From Crocinitomicaceae bacterium (lineage in GTDB: Bacteria; Bacteroidota; Bacteroidia; Flavobacteriales_D; Crocinitomicaceae), in contig JAHEMJ010000002.1 of the NCBI GenBank assembly GCA_024643725.1, forward strand, positions 1 to 64,000: a stretch of 64,000 bases of DNA, read 5' to 3'. Of this stretch, positions 35,953 to 43,577 are shown in pieces. The notes below the pieces were generated by a model. That model searched no databases, was not told the origin of the DNA, and saw nothing but the letters and a program-made list of their open reading frames with translations. The position numbers and the translations under genes are program-made. The stretch's first letter is position 1, and every line of letters begins with the position of its first letter.

Positions 35953-36765
35953 TTACTCACCAAATCGTTCAATCACTTGTTGCGTTACGCCCGTATTGGA
36001 GAATCCTCCATCGTGGAATAAATTCTGCATGGTCACGTATCTTGTTAAGTCAGAGAACATCGTCACACAGTAATCAGCACAAGCCATGGCTGATGCGTTT
36101 CCTAATGGAGACATTTGTTCAGAGAAATTAATGAATTCTTTGAATCCTTTGATTCCTTGTCCAGCCGTTGTAACTGTTGGAGATTGAGAAATCGTGTTGA
36201 CACGCACTTTTTTCGCAATACCATAGTGGTAACCGAAAGAACGAGCGATGGATTCTAACAAAGATTTTGCGTCCGCCATGTCATTGTAGTCAGGGAAGAT
36301 ACGTTGTGCCGCAATATACGAAAGGGCAATAACAGATCCCCATTCGTTCATGGCATCTTGTTTATACAATGTCGCTAATGTTTTGTGCAATGAAATGGCA
36401 GAAACATCCATGGACTGATTGTAGTAGTTGTAATCGTTTTCAGTGTAGTGCTTTCCTTTGCGTACGTTTGGAGACATACCGATGGAGTGAAGAACGAAGT
36501 CAATTTTACCACCGAGAATTTCTTGTGCTTGTGTCACAAGGTTTGTTAAATCTTCGATGCTCGTTGCATCCGCAGGAATCACTTGACTTCCAGTTTCAGC
36601 TGCTAATCCGTTGATTTCACCCATGCGCATCGCAATTGGAGCGTTCGTTAATACGAATGTTGCGCCTTCTTCATGTGCTCTTTGAGCGACTTTCCATGCA
36701 ATGGATTGATCGTTCAACGCGCCAAAAATAATTCCTCTTTTTCCTTTAAGTAAGTTGTTTGCCAT
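35953..36765 (-). CDS. fabI: Enoyl-ACP reductase FabI
   Basis: 270 residues. NADH-dependent reduction of trans-2-enoyl-ACP, the last step of each fatty-acid elongation cycle. The cofactor loop is GIIFGALNDQSIAW (11-24) and the catalytic pair is Y150 and Y160 with K167 (Y-x6-K), the spacing of FabI. C-terminal GG-rich part YVTMQNLFHDGGFS is typical. A TACTTTTG -7 box (36783-36790) lies 17 bases upstream. Intact and probably essential. Confidence 0.95.
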   Translation of the reverse strand: MANNLLKGKRGIIFGALNDQSIAWKVAQRAHEEGATFVLTNAPIAMRMGEINGLAAETGSQVIPADATSIEDLTNLVTQAQEILGGKIDFVLHSIGMSPNVRKGKHYTENDYNYYNQSMDVSAISLHKTLATLYKQDAMNEWGSVIALSYIAAQRIFPDYNDMADAKSLLESIARSFGYHYGIAKKVRVNTISQSPTVTTAGQGIKGFKEFINFSEQMSPLGNASAMACADYCVTMFSDLTRYVTMQNLFHDGGFSNTGVTQQVIERFGE

Positions 36766-36782
36766 GTATATTCAATTTTAAG

Positions 36783-36790
36783 CAAAAGTA
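36783..36790 (-). promoter_or_regulatory. -7 box of fabI
   Basis: TACTTTTG on the minus strand, 17 bases before the ATG at 36765; no clear TTG at the usual distance. Confidence 0.45.
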
Positions 36791-36797
36791 ATCAATC

Positions 36798-37337
36798 TTA
36801 TTTTTCTAGCACGGATTTTAATTTTCGAAGTCCTCCGTCTAGGTCTTTCCCTATCATTTCATCAAAATTAAAAATATAGGAAAGTGCATTCCAAGGATAG
36901 GGAGATTGTCCATCAAATCCCCAAATCACGCGTGTTTTGGTAGTGTTAATACTGCTTGTTTCGAAATACGCATCGTCTTCATTTTCGAAGGGAACTTTAA
37001 AACGTAAATGCATGTCGATGCGTTCTCCAGGCGTTAATTTGACAAGTTCCATGGATCCCGTACCTACATTTTCATCCTTGCTTTCCCATGCTGAAACAAA
37101 TCCGACAATTCCATCGGTTCCCGTGTAGGTCTTTTTCATTTTGGGATCTTTGCGCGCCCAAACACTGAAATGATCTTGGTTTTTTAAGAATTTCAAGTAG
37201 TTATAGACGCTATCCTTTGGTAAAGAAACTTCTACGCTCCGTTCGATGTGAAATTTTTTTGGGGCAAACAATCCAACGATTAATACGATGCCGATTAAGG
37301 CCAAAATCAATAAGAATAAGCGTTTAATCCATTTCAT
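36798..37337 (-). CDS. SRPBCC-fold membrane-anchored protein
   Basis: 179 residues. One N-terminal membrane helix (5-25, RLFLLILALIGIVLIVGLFA) is followed by a START/polyketide-cyclase-like (SRPBCC) domain: SVEVSLPKDSVYNYLKFLKN, FSVWARKDPKM, GFVSAWESKD, RVIWGFDG. This fold binds hydrophobic ligands; the ligand is unknown. It lies 32 bases upstream of fabI on the same strand, and could share its transcription, although fabI has its own -7 box. Confidence 0.78.
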   Translation of the reverse strand: MKWIKRLFLLILALIGIVLIVGLFAPKKFHIERSVEVSLPKDSVYNYLKFLKNQDHFSVWARKDPKMKKTYTGTDGIVGFVSAWESKDENVGTGSMELVKLTPGERIDMHLRFKVPFENEDDAYFETSSINTTKTRVIWGFDGQSPYPWNALSYIFNFDEMIGKDLDGGLRKLKSVLEK

Positions 37338-37383
37338 AAGTCATTCATTTTGAACATTCTTACGCAAGATAGCAGAAAAAGGT

Positions 37384-37668
37384 TTACCCTTGATTTCTCA
37401 GGTACTTTTTTTCAGCCCAAAAAGTCCCAAAAGGAACGAAGGAGGCAATAAATAAAATCAAAGACTTTACAAAAGAAAATTGCTTGGTGAAAAAGAATTG
37501 CGCTAGATAAAGGCAGTAGGCAATGAACAAGATTCCGTGAATCCAGCCGACAATTTTATTCGGTAAAACCTGGTCGAATTGATATTTGAGTACCATTGTT
37601 ATCAATAAAGCAATCCATGAAAAACCTTCAGCGATGGCTATTTTTTGAAATTGTTGTAAGCGTGACAT
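37384..37668 (-). CDS. DUF3817 membrane protein
   Basis: 94 residues from the ATG at 37668, preferred to 37695 because it starts at the conserved MSRLQQFQKIAIAEGFSW and just clears the uvrB stop at 37673. Three membrane helices; the motifs AEGFSWIALLITM, GWIHGILFIAYCLYLAQ and SFVPFGTFWAEKK match the DUF3817 family of small integral membrane proteins of unknown role. It probably follows uvrB on one transcript. Confidence 0.85.
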   Translation of the reverse strand: MSRLQQFQKIAIAEGFSWIALLITMVLKYQFDQVLPNKIVGWIHGILFIAYCLYLAQFFFTKQFSFVKSLILFIASFVPFGTFWAEKKYLRNQG

Positions 37669-37672
37669 GTTC

Positions 37673-39694
37673 TTATTTTTTAAGTTGTTGTTCAAGTTCT
37701 TTTAGTTGATCTCTAAATCGAGCTGCCTCAATAAAATCGAGTTCTTTCGCGGCTTTTTCCATGGCTTTTTTCGTCGCTTTCATTCGTACCTCGAGTTCTT
37801 TCGGGTTCAAATAAGTTTGTACCGGTTCTGCAGCTAATTGTGCTTGTGTTTCTTGCGTGTATTTCAGTTGACGACTCGCGGTATCTCCATCGGCGACTTT
37901 GGTTGACTCCATGATTTTCTCCTTGGATTTATTCAAGGCAGTTGGTACGAGTCCATGTTCTAAGTTGTACGCAATTTGCATCGCTCTTCTGCGCTCTGTT
38001 TCGGAAATTGTTCGACGCATGGAATCCGTGATTTTATCGGCGTACATCAGTACTTTTCCATTGACATTTCGAGCTGCGCGTCCGACCGTCTGCACCAGCG
38101 ATCGCTCGTTGCGCAAAAAGCCTTCTTTGTCCGCATCTAAAATGGCTACTAAGGAAACCTCCGGAAGATCCAATCCTTCACGTAAGAGGTTGACCCCTAT
38201 TAACACATCGAAATCACCGAGGCGCAATTGGCGCAAAATCTCCACACGTTCTATCGTATCAATTTCACTGTGAATGTAGCGACAAAGGATGCCGACTTTG
38301 TCCAAATATTTCTGCAGTTCCTCCGCCATGCGTTTGGTCAAGGTCGTGACAAGGACACGTTCCTTGACAGCGATGCGCTCTTGAATGGCAGCCATCAAAT
38401 GGTCGATTTGATGCTTGGATGGATGTACTTCAATAATCGGATCTAGCAATCCAGTTGGACGAATGAGCTGTTCCACCATGATTCCTTGTGAACGCTGCAT
38501 TTCGTAGTCCGCCGGTGTGGCAGAAACGTAAATAGTATTGTTCAAAAATCCTTCAAATTCTTCAAACTTCAAGGGACGATTGTCAATGGCTGCTTGTAAA
38601 CGGAATCCGTAATCAATTAAATTCGTTTTACGGGCACGATCCCCCGCGTACATGCCTCGCACTTGTGGCAGTGTCACGTGACTTTCGTCGATGACTAAAA
38701 GAAAATCGTCCGGAAAATAGTCGAGTAAGCAGAAAGGACGTTCCCCAGGTTGACGTCGGTCGAAGTAACGGGAGTAATTTTCAATCCCAGAACAATAACC
38801 CAATTCACGGATCATTTCAAGATCGTAATTCACGCGTTCGTCCAAGCGTTTTGCTTCCTCAATTTTTCCAGCTTCTTTGAAATTCTGAACTTGAACGACT
38901 AAGTCATCTTGAATTTGCTCAATGGCCTGACGAGTATTCTCCGGACTAGAAACGAATAAGTTTGCTGGAAAAATGTCAATTTCTTTGAATGTTTCGATGC
39001 GTTCGCTAGTCTCTGGGTCGATGGAAGAAATTGTTTCAATTTCATCACCCCAAAAGCCAATGCGTATCGCGTAATCCGCGTAAGCTAGGAAAATATCCAC
39101 GGTTTCTCCCATGGCGCGAAACATACCGCGTTCGAATTTATCCCCAGCACGTTGATAGAGGTTCTCTACCAACTTGAATAAAAATTTATTTCTGGAAACG
39201 GTTTGTCCAACCGTCAAATGTAAAATGCTCTCTCTAAATTCTTGTGGATTACCAATTCCGTAAATGCAAGAAACGGATGCCACAACAAGGACATCTTTCC
39301 GACCAGAAAGTAGGGCAGAGGTCGCCGATAAGCGCAATTTTTCAATTTCATCGTTGATTTGTAAATCCTTTTCAATGTACACACCGGTCGTGGGCAAATA
39401 AGCTTCGGGCTGATAGTAATCATAGTAGGAAACAAAATACTCAATGGAATTCTCTGGAAAAAACTGCTTGAATTCTCCATAAAGTTGAGCGGCAAGAGTT
39501 TTGTTGTGTGAAAGGATCAATGTTGGACGTTGCAATTGTTGAACGACATTCGCAATCGTGAACGTTTTCCCACTTCCAGTCACTCCTAGAAGTGTTTGGT
39601 CCGCTACGCCAGCGTTTAATCCAGCGACTAATTGTCGAATCGCTTCCGGTTGGTCCCCGGTTGGTTGAAAATCAGAAACAAGTTGGAATTCCAT
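37673..39694 (-). CDS. uvrB: Excinuclease ABC subunit UvrB
   Basis: 673 residues from the ATG at 39694 (the frame is open to 39712, but family members begin MxFxLxSxFxPxGDQPxAI). It is the damage-verifying helicase-like subunit of nucleotide-excision repair. Visible: Walker A GVTGSGKT (37-44), the beta-hairpin region YDYYQPEAYLP, VIDESHVTLPQVRGMY, YVSATPADYE, the helicase motif VGRAARNVNGKV, and the C-terminal UVR helix-turn-helix (AMEKAAKELDFIEAARFRDQ) that contacts UvrC. A TACATTTG box lies five bases before the start. Confidence 0.96.
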   Translation of the reverse strand: MEFQLVSDFQPTGDQPEAIRQLVAGLNAGVADQTLLGVTGSGKTFTIANVVQQLQRPTLILSHNKTLAAQLYGEFKQFFPENSIEYFVSYYDYYQPEAYLPTTGVYIEKDLQINDEIEKLRLSATSALLSGRKDVLVVASVSCIYGIGNPQEFRESILHLTVGQTVSRNKFLFKLVENLYQRAGDKFERGMFRAMGETVDIFLAYADYAIRIGFWGDEIETISSIDPETSERIETFKEIDIFPANLFVSSPENTRQAIEQIQDDLVVQVQNFKEAGKIEEAKRLDERVNYDLEMIRELGYCSGIENYSRYFDRRQPGERPFCLLDYFPDDFLLVIDESHVTLPQVRGMYAGDRARKTNLIDYGFRLQAAIDNRPLKFEEFEGFLNNTIYVSATPADYEMQRSQGIMVEQLIRPTGLLDPIIEVHPSKHQIDHLMAAIQERIAVKERVLVTTLTKRMAEELQKYLDKVGILCRYIHSEIDTIERVEILRQLRLGDFDVLIGVNLLREGLDLPEVSLVAILDADKEGFLRNERSLVQTVGRAARNVNGKVLMYADKITDSMRRTISETERRRAMQIAYNLEHGLVPTALNKSKEKIMESTKVADGDTASRQLKYTQETQAQLAAEPVQTYLNPKELEVRMKATKKAMEKAAKELDFIEAARFRDQLKELEQQLKK

Positions 39695-39699
39695 TGGTA

Positions 39700-39707
39700 C
39701 AAATGTA
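39700..39707 (-). promoter_or_regulatory. -7 box of uvrB
   Basis: TACATTTG on the minus strand, five bases before the ATG, suggesting a leaderless or nearly leaderless mRNA. Confidence 0.55.
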
Positions 39708-39746
39708 AACAATATCGAGATGCACGATGGATTTTATCAATTTACC

Positions 39747-39754
39747 TATCTTTG
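39747..39754 (+). promoter_or_regulatory. -7 box of the SRPBCC-DUF1801 pair
   Basis: TATCTTTG, four bases before the ATG at 39759. It divides the region with the divergent uvrB promoter and shows that a longer reading frame from 39720 is unlikely. Confidence 0.6.
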
Positions 39755-39758
39755 TTTC

Positions 39759-40172
39759 ATGGAAAAAGAATGGATTGAAATAGAAGCAATGATCGAAGCA
39801 CCGATTGAAGCAGTTTGGAAAAAATGGACCACAGCGGAAGACATTCAACAATGGAACTTTGCGCATGAATCCTGGTGTTGTCCGACCGCTCAAATCGACT
39901 TACGGGAAGAAGGAACATTCACGTACCGCATGGAAGCGGTCGATGGCTCTGCTGGATTTGATTTTCAAGGTGTTTTTGATTCCATCGAAGAACAGGAATT
40001 TTTGGCAATTACGCTTGGTGATGGCCGCAAATGGGAAATTGAGTTTTCCGATTTGGGTCAATCAACCCATGTGACGGAGCGATTTCATCCAGAATCTGTC
40101 AATCCAATCGATATGCAAGAAGCGGGATGGCAATCCATTTTGAATCAGTTTAAGTCCTACTGCGAAGAATAG
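39759..40172 (+). CDS. SRPBCC / AHSA1-domain protein
   Basis: 137 residues. The pattern IEIEAMIEAPIEAVWKKWTT, IQQWNFAHESWCCPTAQIDL, GTFTYRMEAVDGSAGFDFQG and VTERFHPE is the activator-of-Hsp90-ATPase-1-like (AHSA1) branch of the SRPBCC fold, common in Bacteroidota. The protein is cytoplasmic and its ligand is unknown. The start at 39759 is preferred because the promoter box lies at 39747-39754, inside a longer open frame. The DUF1801 gene follows after six bases. Confidence 0.85.
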   Translation: MEKEWIEIEAMIEAPIEAVWKKWTTAEDIQQWNFAHESWCCPTAQIDLREEGTFTYRMEAVDGSAGFDFQGVFDSIEEQEFLAITLGDGRKWEIEFSDLGQSTHVTERFHPESVNPIDMQEAGWQSILNQFKSYCEE

Positions 40173-40178
40173 TTTGAC

Positions 40179-40529
40179 ATGCATACGGAAGTAGCAGCGC
40201 ACATCGATTCTTTTCCAGCAGACACGCAGGAGAAATTGAAGTCGTTGCGCGCGTTTATCCTTCAATCCGTGCCCGAATTAGTCGAAGCGAAAAGTTACGG
40301 AATTCCAACCTTTAAGTTGAACGGCAAAAACTTTATTCATTATGCTGGATATGCGAAGCACATTGGACTGTATCCCGGCGCTGGACCAATCAAAGAAATG
40401 AAGGATGAACTGAAATCCTACAAACATGCAAAAGGTTCCATTCAATTTCCATTGTCAGAAGAATTACCCTTTGACTTGATTCAAAAAATCATCGAGTTCA
40501 AATTGTTGGGCACAAAAAAAAGCGCCTAA
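40179..40529 (+). CDS. DUF1801 (YdhG-like) protein
   Basis: 116 residues with the DUF1801 layout: PADTQEKLKSLRAFILQSVP, EAKSYGIPTFKLNGKNFIHY, KHIGLYPG, KGSIQFPL and DLIQKIIEFKL. B. subtilis relatives act as iron chaperones (frataxin-like), but this is not proven here. The last codons (AGCGCCTAA) are part of the terminator stem, so stop and terminator overlap. Confidence 0.85.
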   Translation: MHTEVAAHIDSFPADTQEKLKSLRAFILQSVPELVEAKSYGIPTFKLNGKNFIHYAGYAKHIGLYPGAGPIKEMKDELKSYKHAKGSIQFPLSEELPFDLIQKIIEFKLLGTKKSA

Positions 40530-40545
40530 GCGCTTTCTTTTTTTT
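40516..40545. terminator. Bidirectional terminator overlapping the DUF1801 stop
   Basis: AAAGCGC, loop CTAA, GCGCTTT with T-runs on both strands. It also lies at the end of the convergent 49-aa ORF (stop at 40544). Confidence 0.75.
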
Positions 40546-40693
40546 AGTTCTTGCAAATGAAGACTTTCTGTTTTTTTAGTTTTTTCACTTCGTGTGCCTT
40601 GCTATAGTTAAGTATAAAATCTAGCGTGGCTTTTGAAGGTGTTAACTTCGCTTCATTTCCCAATAACGTTTCGGAGTAAAATTTTTGAACCAT
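40544..40693 (-). CDS. Small 49-aa protein
   Basis: An ORF too short for usual cutoffs: 49 codons plus stop, starting MVQKFYSETLLGNEAKLTPS and ending KKLKKQKVFICKN. The middle (STxDFILNYSKA-like) has the shape of a short conserved Bacteroidota protein found next to core genes. It is highly basic at the C-terminus. It is convergent with DUF1801 and shares its terminator. Codon composition and the clean end support it; function unknown. Confidence 0.6.
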   Translation of the reverse strand: MVQKFYSETLLGNEAKLTPSKATLDFILNYSKAHEVKKLKKQKVFICKN

Positions 40694-40870
40694 AGGCAAT
40701 TAATCAGTTTTTCCATTAAACGCGAACTTGCGTTGATTATTGTTTTCAAGGAGAAATTTCTTGTGATTTTTTTTGAATCGAATAATGGTAGCGGATTAGG
40801 GTGAAATGGACACCTTTAAATCTATCATTCATTGCCGGTTAAATATCAATTCCATTAATCCTATTTTTAC

Positions 40871-40878
40871 TACTTTTG
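40871..40878 (+). promoter_or_regulatory. -7 box of the fba operon
   Basis: TACTTTTG, 20 bases before the ATG at 40899. No TTG is visible at the ideal spacing. Confidence 0.5.
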
Positions 40879-40898
40879 CCTCATCAATCAACAACACA

Positions 40899-41966
40899 AT
40901 GAGTAAATTAATCAAATCGGGCGTAGCAACAGGAGATGAGGTTCAAGCCATCTTTCAACTAGCCAAAGAGAAAGGCTTTGCCTTACCCGCTGTCAACGTC
41001 ACAAGCTCCAGCACAGTAAATGGTGTCATGGAAGCTGCAGCGAAATTAAACGCACCTGTCATTATTCAGTTTTCCAATGGTGGTGCGATGTACTTCGCTG
41101 GAAAAGGACTTTCGAATGAAAACGAAAAAGCAGCCATTTTAGGTGGGATCGCTGGAGCGAAACACGTTCACGCTTTAGCCGAAGCTTATGGTGCGACCGT
41201 CATTTTGCATACGGACCACTGCGCAAAGAAATTGTTGCCTTGGATCGATGGATTGTTAGACGCTGGTGAACAATTCTTCAAAGAGACCGGAAAGCCATTG
41301 TACAGTTCGCACATGATTGACTTAAGTGAAGAGTCTTTGGTGGAGAACTTGGATATCTGTAAAAAATACTTGGAGCGCATGTCCAAAATGGGCATGACAC
41401 TCGAAATTGAACTTGGAATTACAGGTGGGGAAGAAGACGGTGTCGACAATTCAGATGTGGATAATGCTAAATTATACACGCAACCGGAAGAAGTAGCCTA
41501 CGCATACGAGGAATTGATGAAAATCAGTCCGCGTTTCACCATCGCTGCGGCTTTTGGTAATGTTCACGGTGTGTACAAGCCTGGTAACGTTCAATTGACG
41601 CCAATCATCTTGAAAAACTCACAAACATACATTCAAGAAAAGTATCAAACAGGTCCAAATCCAATTGACTTTGTATTTCATGGTGGATCTGGGTCAAGTG
41701 TGGAGGAAATTCGCGAAGCAATTGGTTACGGTGTCGTGAAAATGAACATCGATACGGATTTACAATTTGCGTTCACGGAAGGTGTGCGCGATTATGTTGA
41801 CGGAAATTTGGAGTATCTTCGCACGCAAATAGGCAATCCTGATGGAGAGGATTTGCCGAATAAAAAGTACTACGATCCGAGAAAATGGATGCGTGAAGGT
41901 GAATTGACATTTATCAAACGCTTGACGCAATCATTCGAGGATTTAAACAATATTAACACCTTATAA
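40899..41966 (+). CDS. fbaA: Class II fructose-bisphosphate aldolase
   Basis: 355 residues. Zinc-dependent cleavage of fructose-1,6-bisphosphate in glycolysis and its reverse in gluconeogenesis. The catalytic block VILHTDHCAKKLLPW has D106 and H107, matching D109/H110 of E. coli FbaA. Later motifs are YSSHMIDLSEE, LEIELGITGGEEDGVDN, FGNVHGVYK and the phosphate-binding VFHGGSGSS. The frame is open to 40806, but 40899 is chosen from the family start (MSKLIKSGVATGDEV) and from the -7 box at 40871-40878. accD starts ten bases after the stop. Confidence 0.95.
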   Translation: MSKLIKSGVATGDEVQAIFQLAKEKGFALPAVNVTSSSTVNGVMEAAAKLNAPVIIQFSNGGAMYFAGKGLSNENEKAAILGGIAGAKHVHALAEAYGATVILHTDHCAKKLLPWIDGLLDAGEQFFKETGKPLYSSHMIDLSEESLVENLDICKKYLERMSKMGMTLEIELGITGGEEDGVDNSDVDNAKLYTQPEEVAYAYEELMKISPRFTIAAAFGNVHGVYKPGNVQLTPIILKNSQTYIQEKYQTGPNPIDFVFHGGSGSSVEEIREAIGYGVVKMNIDTDLQFAFTEGVRDYVDGNLEYLRTQIGNPDGEDLPNKKYYDPRKWMREGELTFIKRLTQSFEDLNNINTL

Positions 41967-41976
41967 TTTGAAAGAA

Positions 41977-42822
41977 ATGTCTTGGTTTAAACGAAGTAAG
42001 GAAGGAATTACAACGGCAACAAGTGATAAAAAAGAAGTTCCAGAAGGACTTTGGGTACGTTGTTCAAACTGTAAAACACTGTTTACCAGTGACGATTTAG
42101 CGAAAAATAATTATGTGTGTGATCGTTGTTCACATCATGAGCGCATTGGTTCTGAAGAGTATTTTCAGTTGATTTTTGACGACGGGAAATACACGGAAAT
42201 TGCAGCGGATTTAACATCGGGTGATCCATTGGAATTTACGGATACAAAAAAATACACGGATCGCGTTGCGGCATCTCAGAAATCTACGGGATTAAAAGAT
42301 GCCTTGCGCACGGCAAAAGGAACCATTGACGGACAACCATTAATCATTTCAGCGATGGACTTTAGCTTTATCGGTGGATCGCTTGGTTCTGTCATGGGGG
42401 AGAAAATCGTTCAGGGTATTGACGAAGCAATTCGTACGAAATCAGCGTTCATGATCATTTCTAAATCAGGTGGTGCCCGTATGATGGAAGCCGGATTTTC
42501 ATTGATGCAAATGGCCAAAGTTTCGGGAAAACTTGGACAATTATCCGAAGCGAAATTGCCTTACATATCCTATTTAACGGATCCAACAACAGGTGGGGTA
42601 ACAGCTTCCTTCGCCATGCTTGGTGACATCAACATCGCTGAACCTGGAGCACTGATTGCGTTCGCTGGTCCTCGCGTTGTCAAAGAAACCATTGGACGTG
42701 ATTTGCCAGATGGATTCCAAACGTCAGAGTTTTTGTTGGAACATGGCTTCTTGGATTTTATTGTTGACCGAACAGAAGTCAAAGCGAAATTAAGTTTAGC
42801 AGTGAAGATGTTCATGAGCTAA
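41977..42822 (+). CDS. accD: Acetyl-CoA carboxylase carboxyltransferase subunit beta
   Basis: 281 residues. With AccA it forms the carboxyltransferase that makes malonyl-CoA, the first committed step of fatty-acid synthesis. The N-terminal zinc ribbon has C29, C32, C48 and C51 (C-x2-C-x15-C-x2-C). The crotonase-like core carries AMDFSFIGGSLGSVMGEK, SGGARMMEAGFSLMQMAK and DPTTGGVTASFAMLGD. The ATG at 41977 is chosen over a TTG at 41968. It lies ten bases after fbaA. Confidence 0.95.
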   Translation: MSWFKRSKEGITTATSDKKEVPEGLWVRCSNCKTLFTSDDLAKNNYVCDRCSHHERIGSEEYFQLIFDDGKYTEIAADLTSGDPLEFTDTKKYTDRVAASQKSTGLKDALRTAKGTIDGQPLIISAMDFSFIGGSLGSVMGEKIVQGIDEAIRTKSAFMIISKSGGARMMEAGFSLMQMAKVSGKLGQLSEAKLPYISYLTDPTTGGVTASFAMLGDINIAEPGALIAFAGPRVVKETIGRDLPDGFQTSEFLLEHGFLDFIVDRTEVKAKLSLAVKMFMS

Positions 42823-42828
42823 GGCTTT

Positions 42829-43524
42829 ATGAAATTCACAAAATTGAACGAAGATAGTTCCTGGCTTTGGGAAATTGCGGGTTATCGAGTGTTGGTGGAC
42901 CCATGGTTTTCGAAAAGTCAAGTGGATCTACATCCCTTATTTTCGACTCAGTTTCATCTAAAGGAGCAGCCCGCTATCGCTGAAATCCCAAAGGTTGATT
43001 TCATTTTTTTATCGCACCCATTTACAGATCATTGCAACAAAGAAACATTGTTGCAATTAGATGCAACCATTCCAGTGATTTGCATTGAAACGATTCAGAA
43101 AAAAGTGAAAAAATGGAAGCATTTTCACACGTTCAAATCCCTAAAGGACGCCCCTTTCTTCGTGGAGAAAATTTCTGAAAATCGTCTATTGGATTTAGTT
43201 CATCATGCCTATTTAATTTCCGAGAATGGAAAGTCCATGTGTTACGCGCCTCATGGCTGTAAACAGGTGGATAAATCGAAGAAAGCGTCAGTGTTGATGA
43301 CAACTACGACAACCTATCAGTTGCCCTTTTTTCTTGGCGGGACAGTCAATCTGGGCTTAGGAAAAGCGAGGGAATTGGCTGCTGTCCTGGAGGCTAACAC
43401 CATTCTGTCCACGCATGATGAGGCGAAAATCCAAAAAGGACTGGTCGCAGCATTGTCCAAACGAAGCTTTTCAAATGAAACAGATGTCCTAGCCTTAAAA
43501 CCTCAAGAGACGTTCGATTTGTAA
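42829..43524 (+). CDS. UlaG-like MBL-fold hydrolase
   Basis: 231 residues. The metal motif is divergent: FLSHPFTDHCNKETL (68-82) has SHPFTDHC instead of HxHxDH, as in the UlaG-like lactonase branch. VDPWFSKSQ after the N-terminal strand and a late ILSTHDEAKIQ fit that fold. It lies six bases after accD, so probably belongs to the fbaA-accD transcript. Substrate unknown; it is likely cytoplasmic as no signal peptide is seen. Confidence 0.7.
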   Translation: MKFTKLNEDSSWLWEIAGYRVLVDPWFSKSQVDLHPLFSTQFHLKEQPAIAEIPKVDFIFLSHPFTDHCNKETLLQLDATIPVICIETIQKKVKKWKHFHTFKSLKDAPFFVEKISENRLLDLVHHAYLISENGKSMCYAPHGCKQVDKSKKASVLMTTTTTYQLPFFLGGTVNLGLGKARELAAVLEANTILSTHDEAKIQKGLVAALSKRSFSNETDVLALKPQETFDL

Positions 43525-43577
43525 GATTTTTTTAAATGCGCGCTTATGCGTATTTTAGGACTCTCAAATCAAAACCT

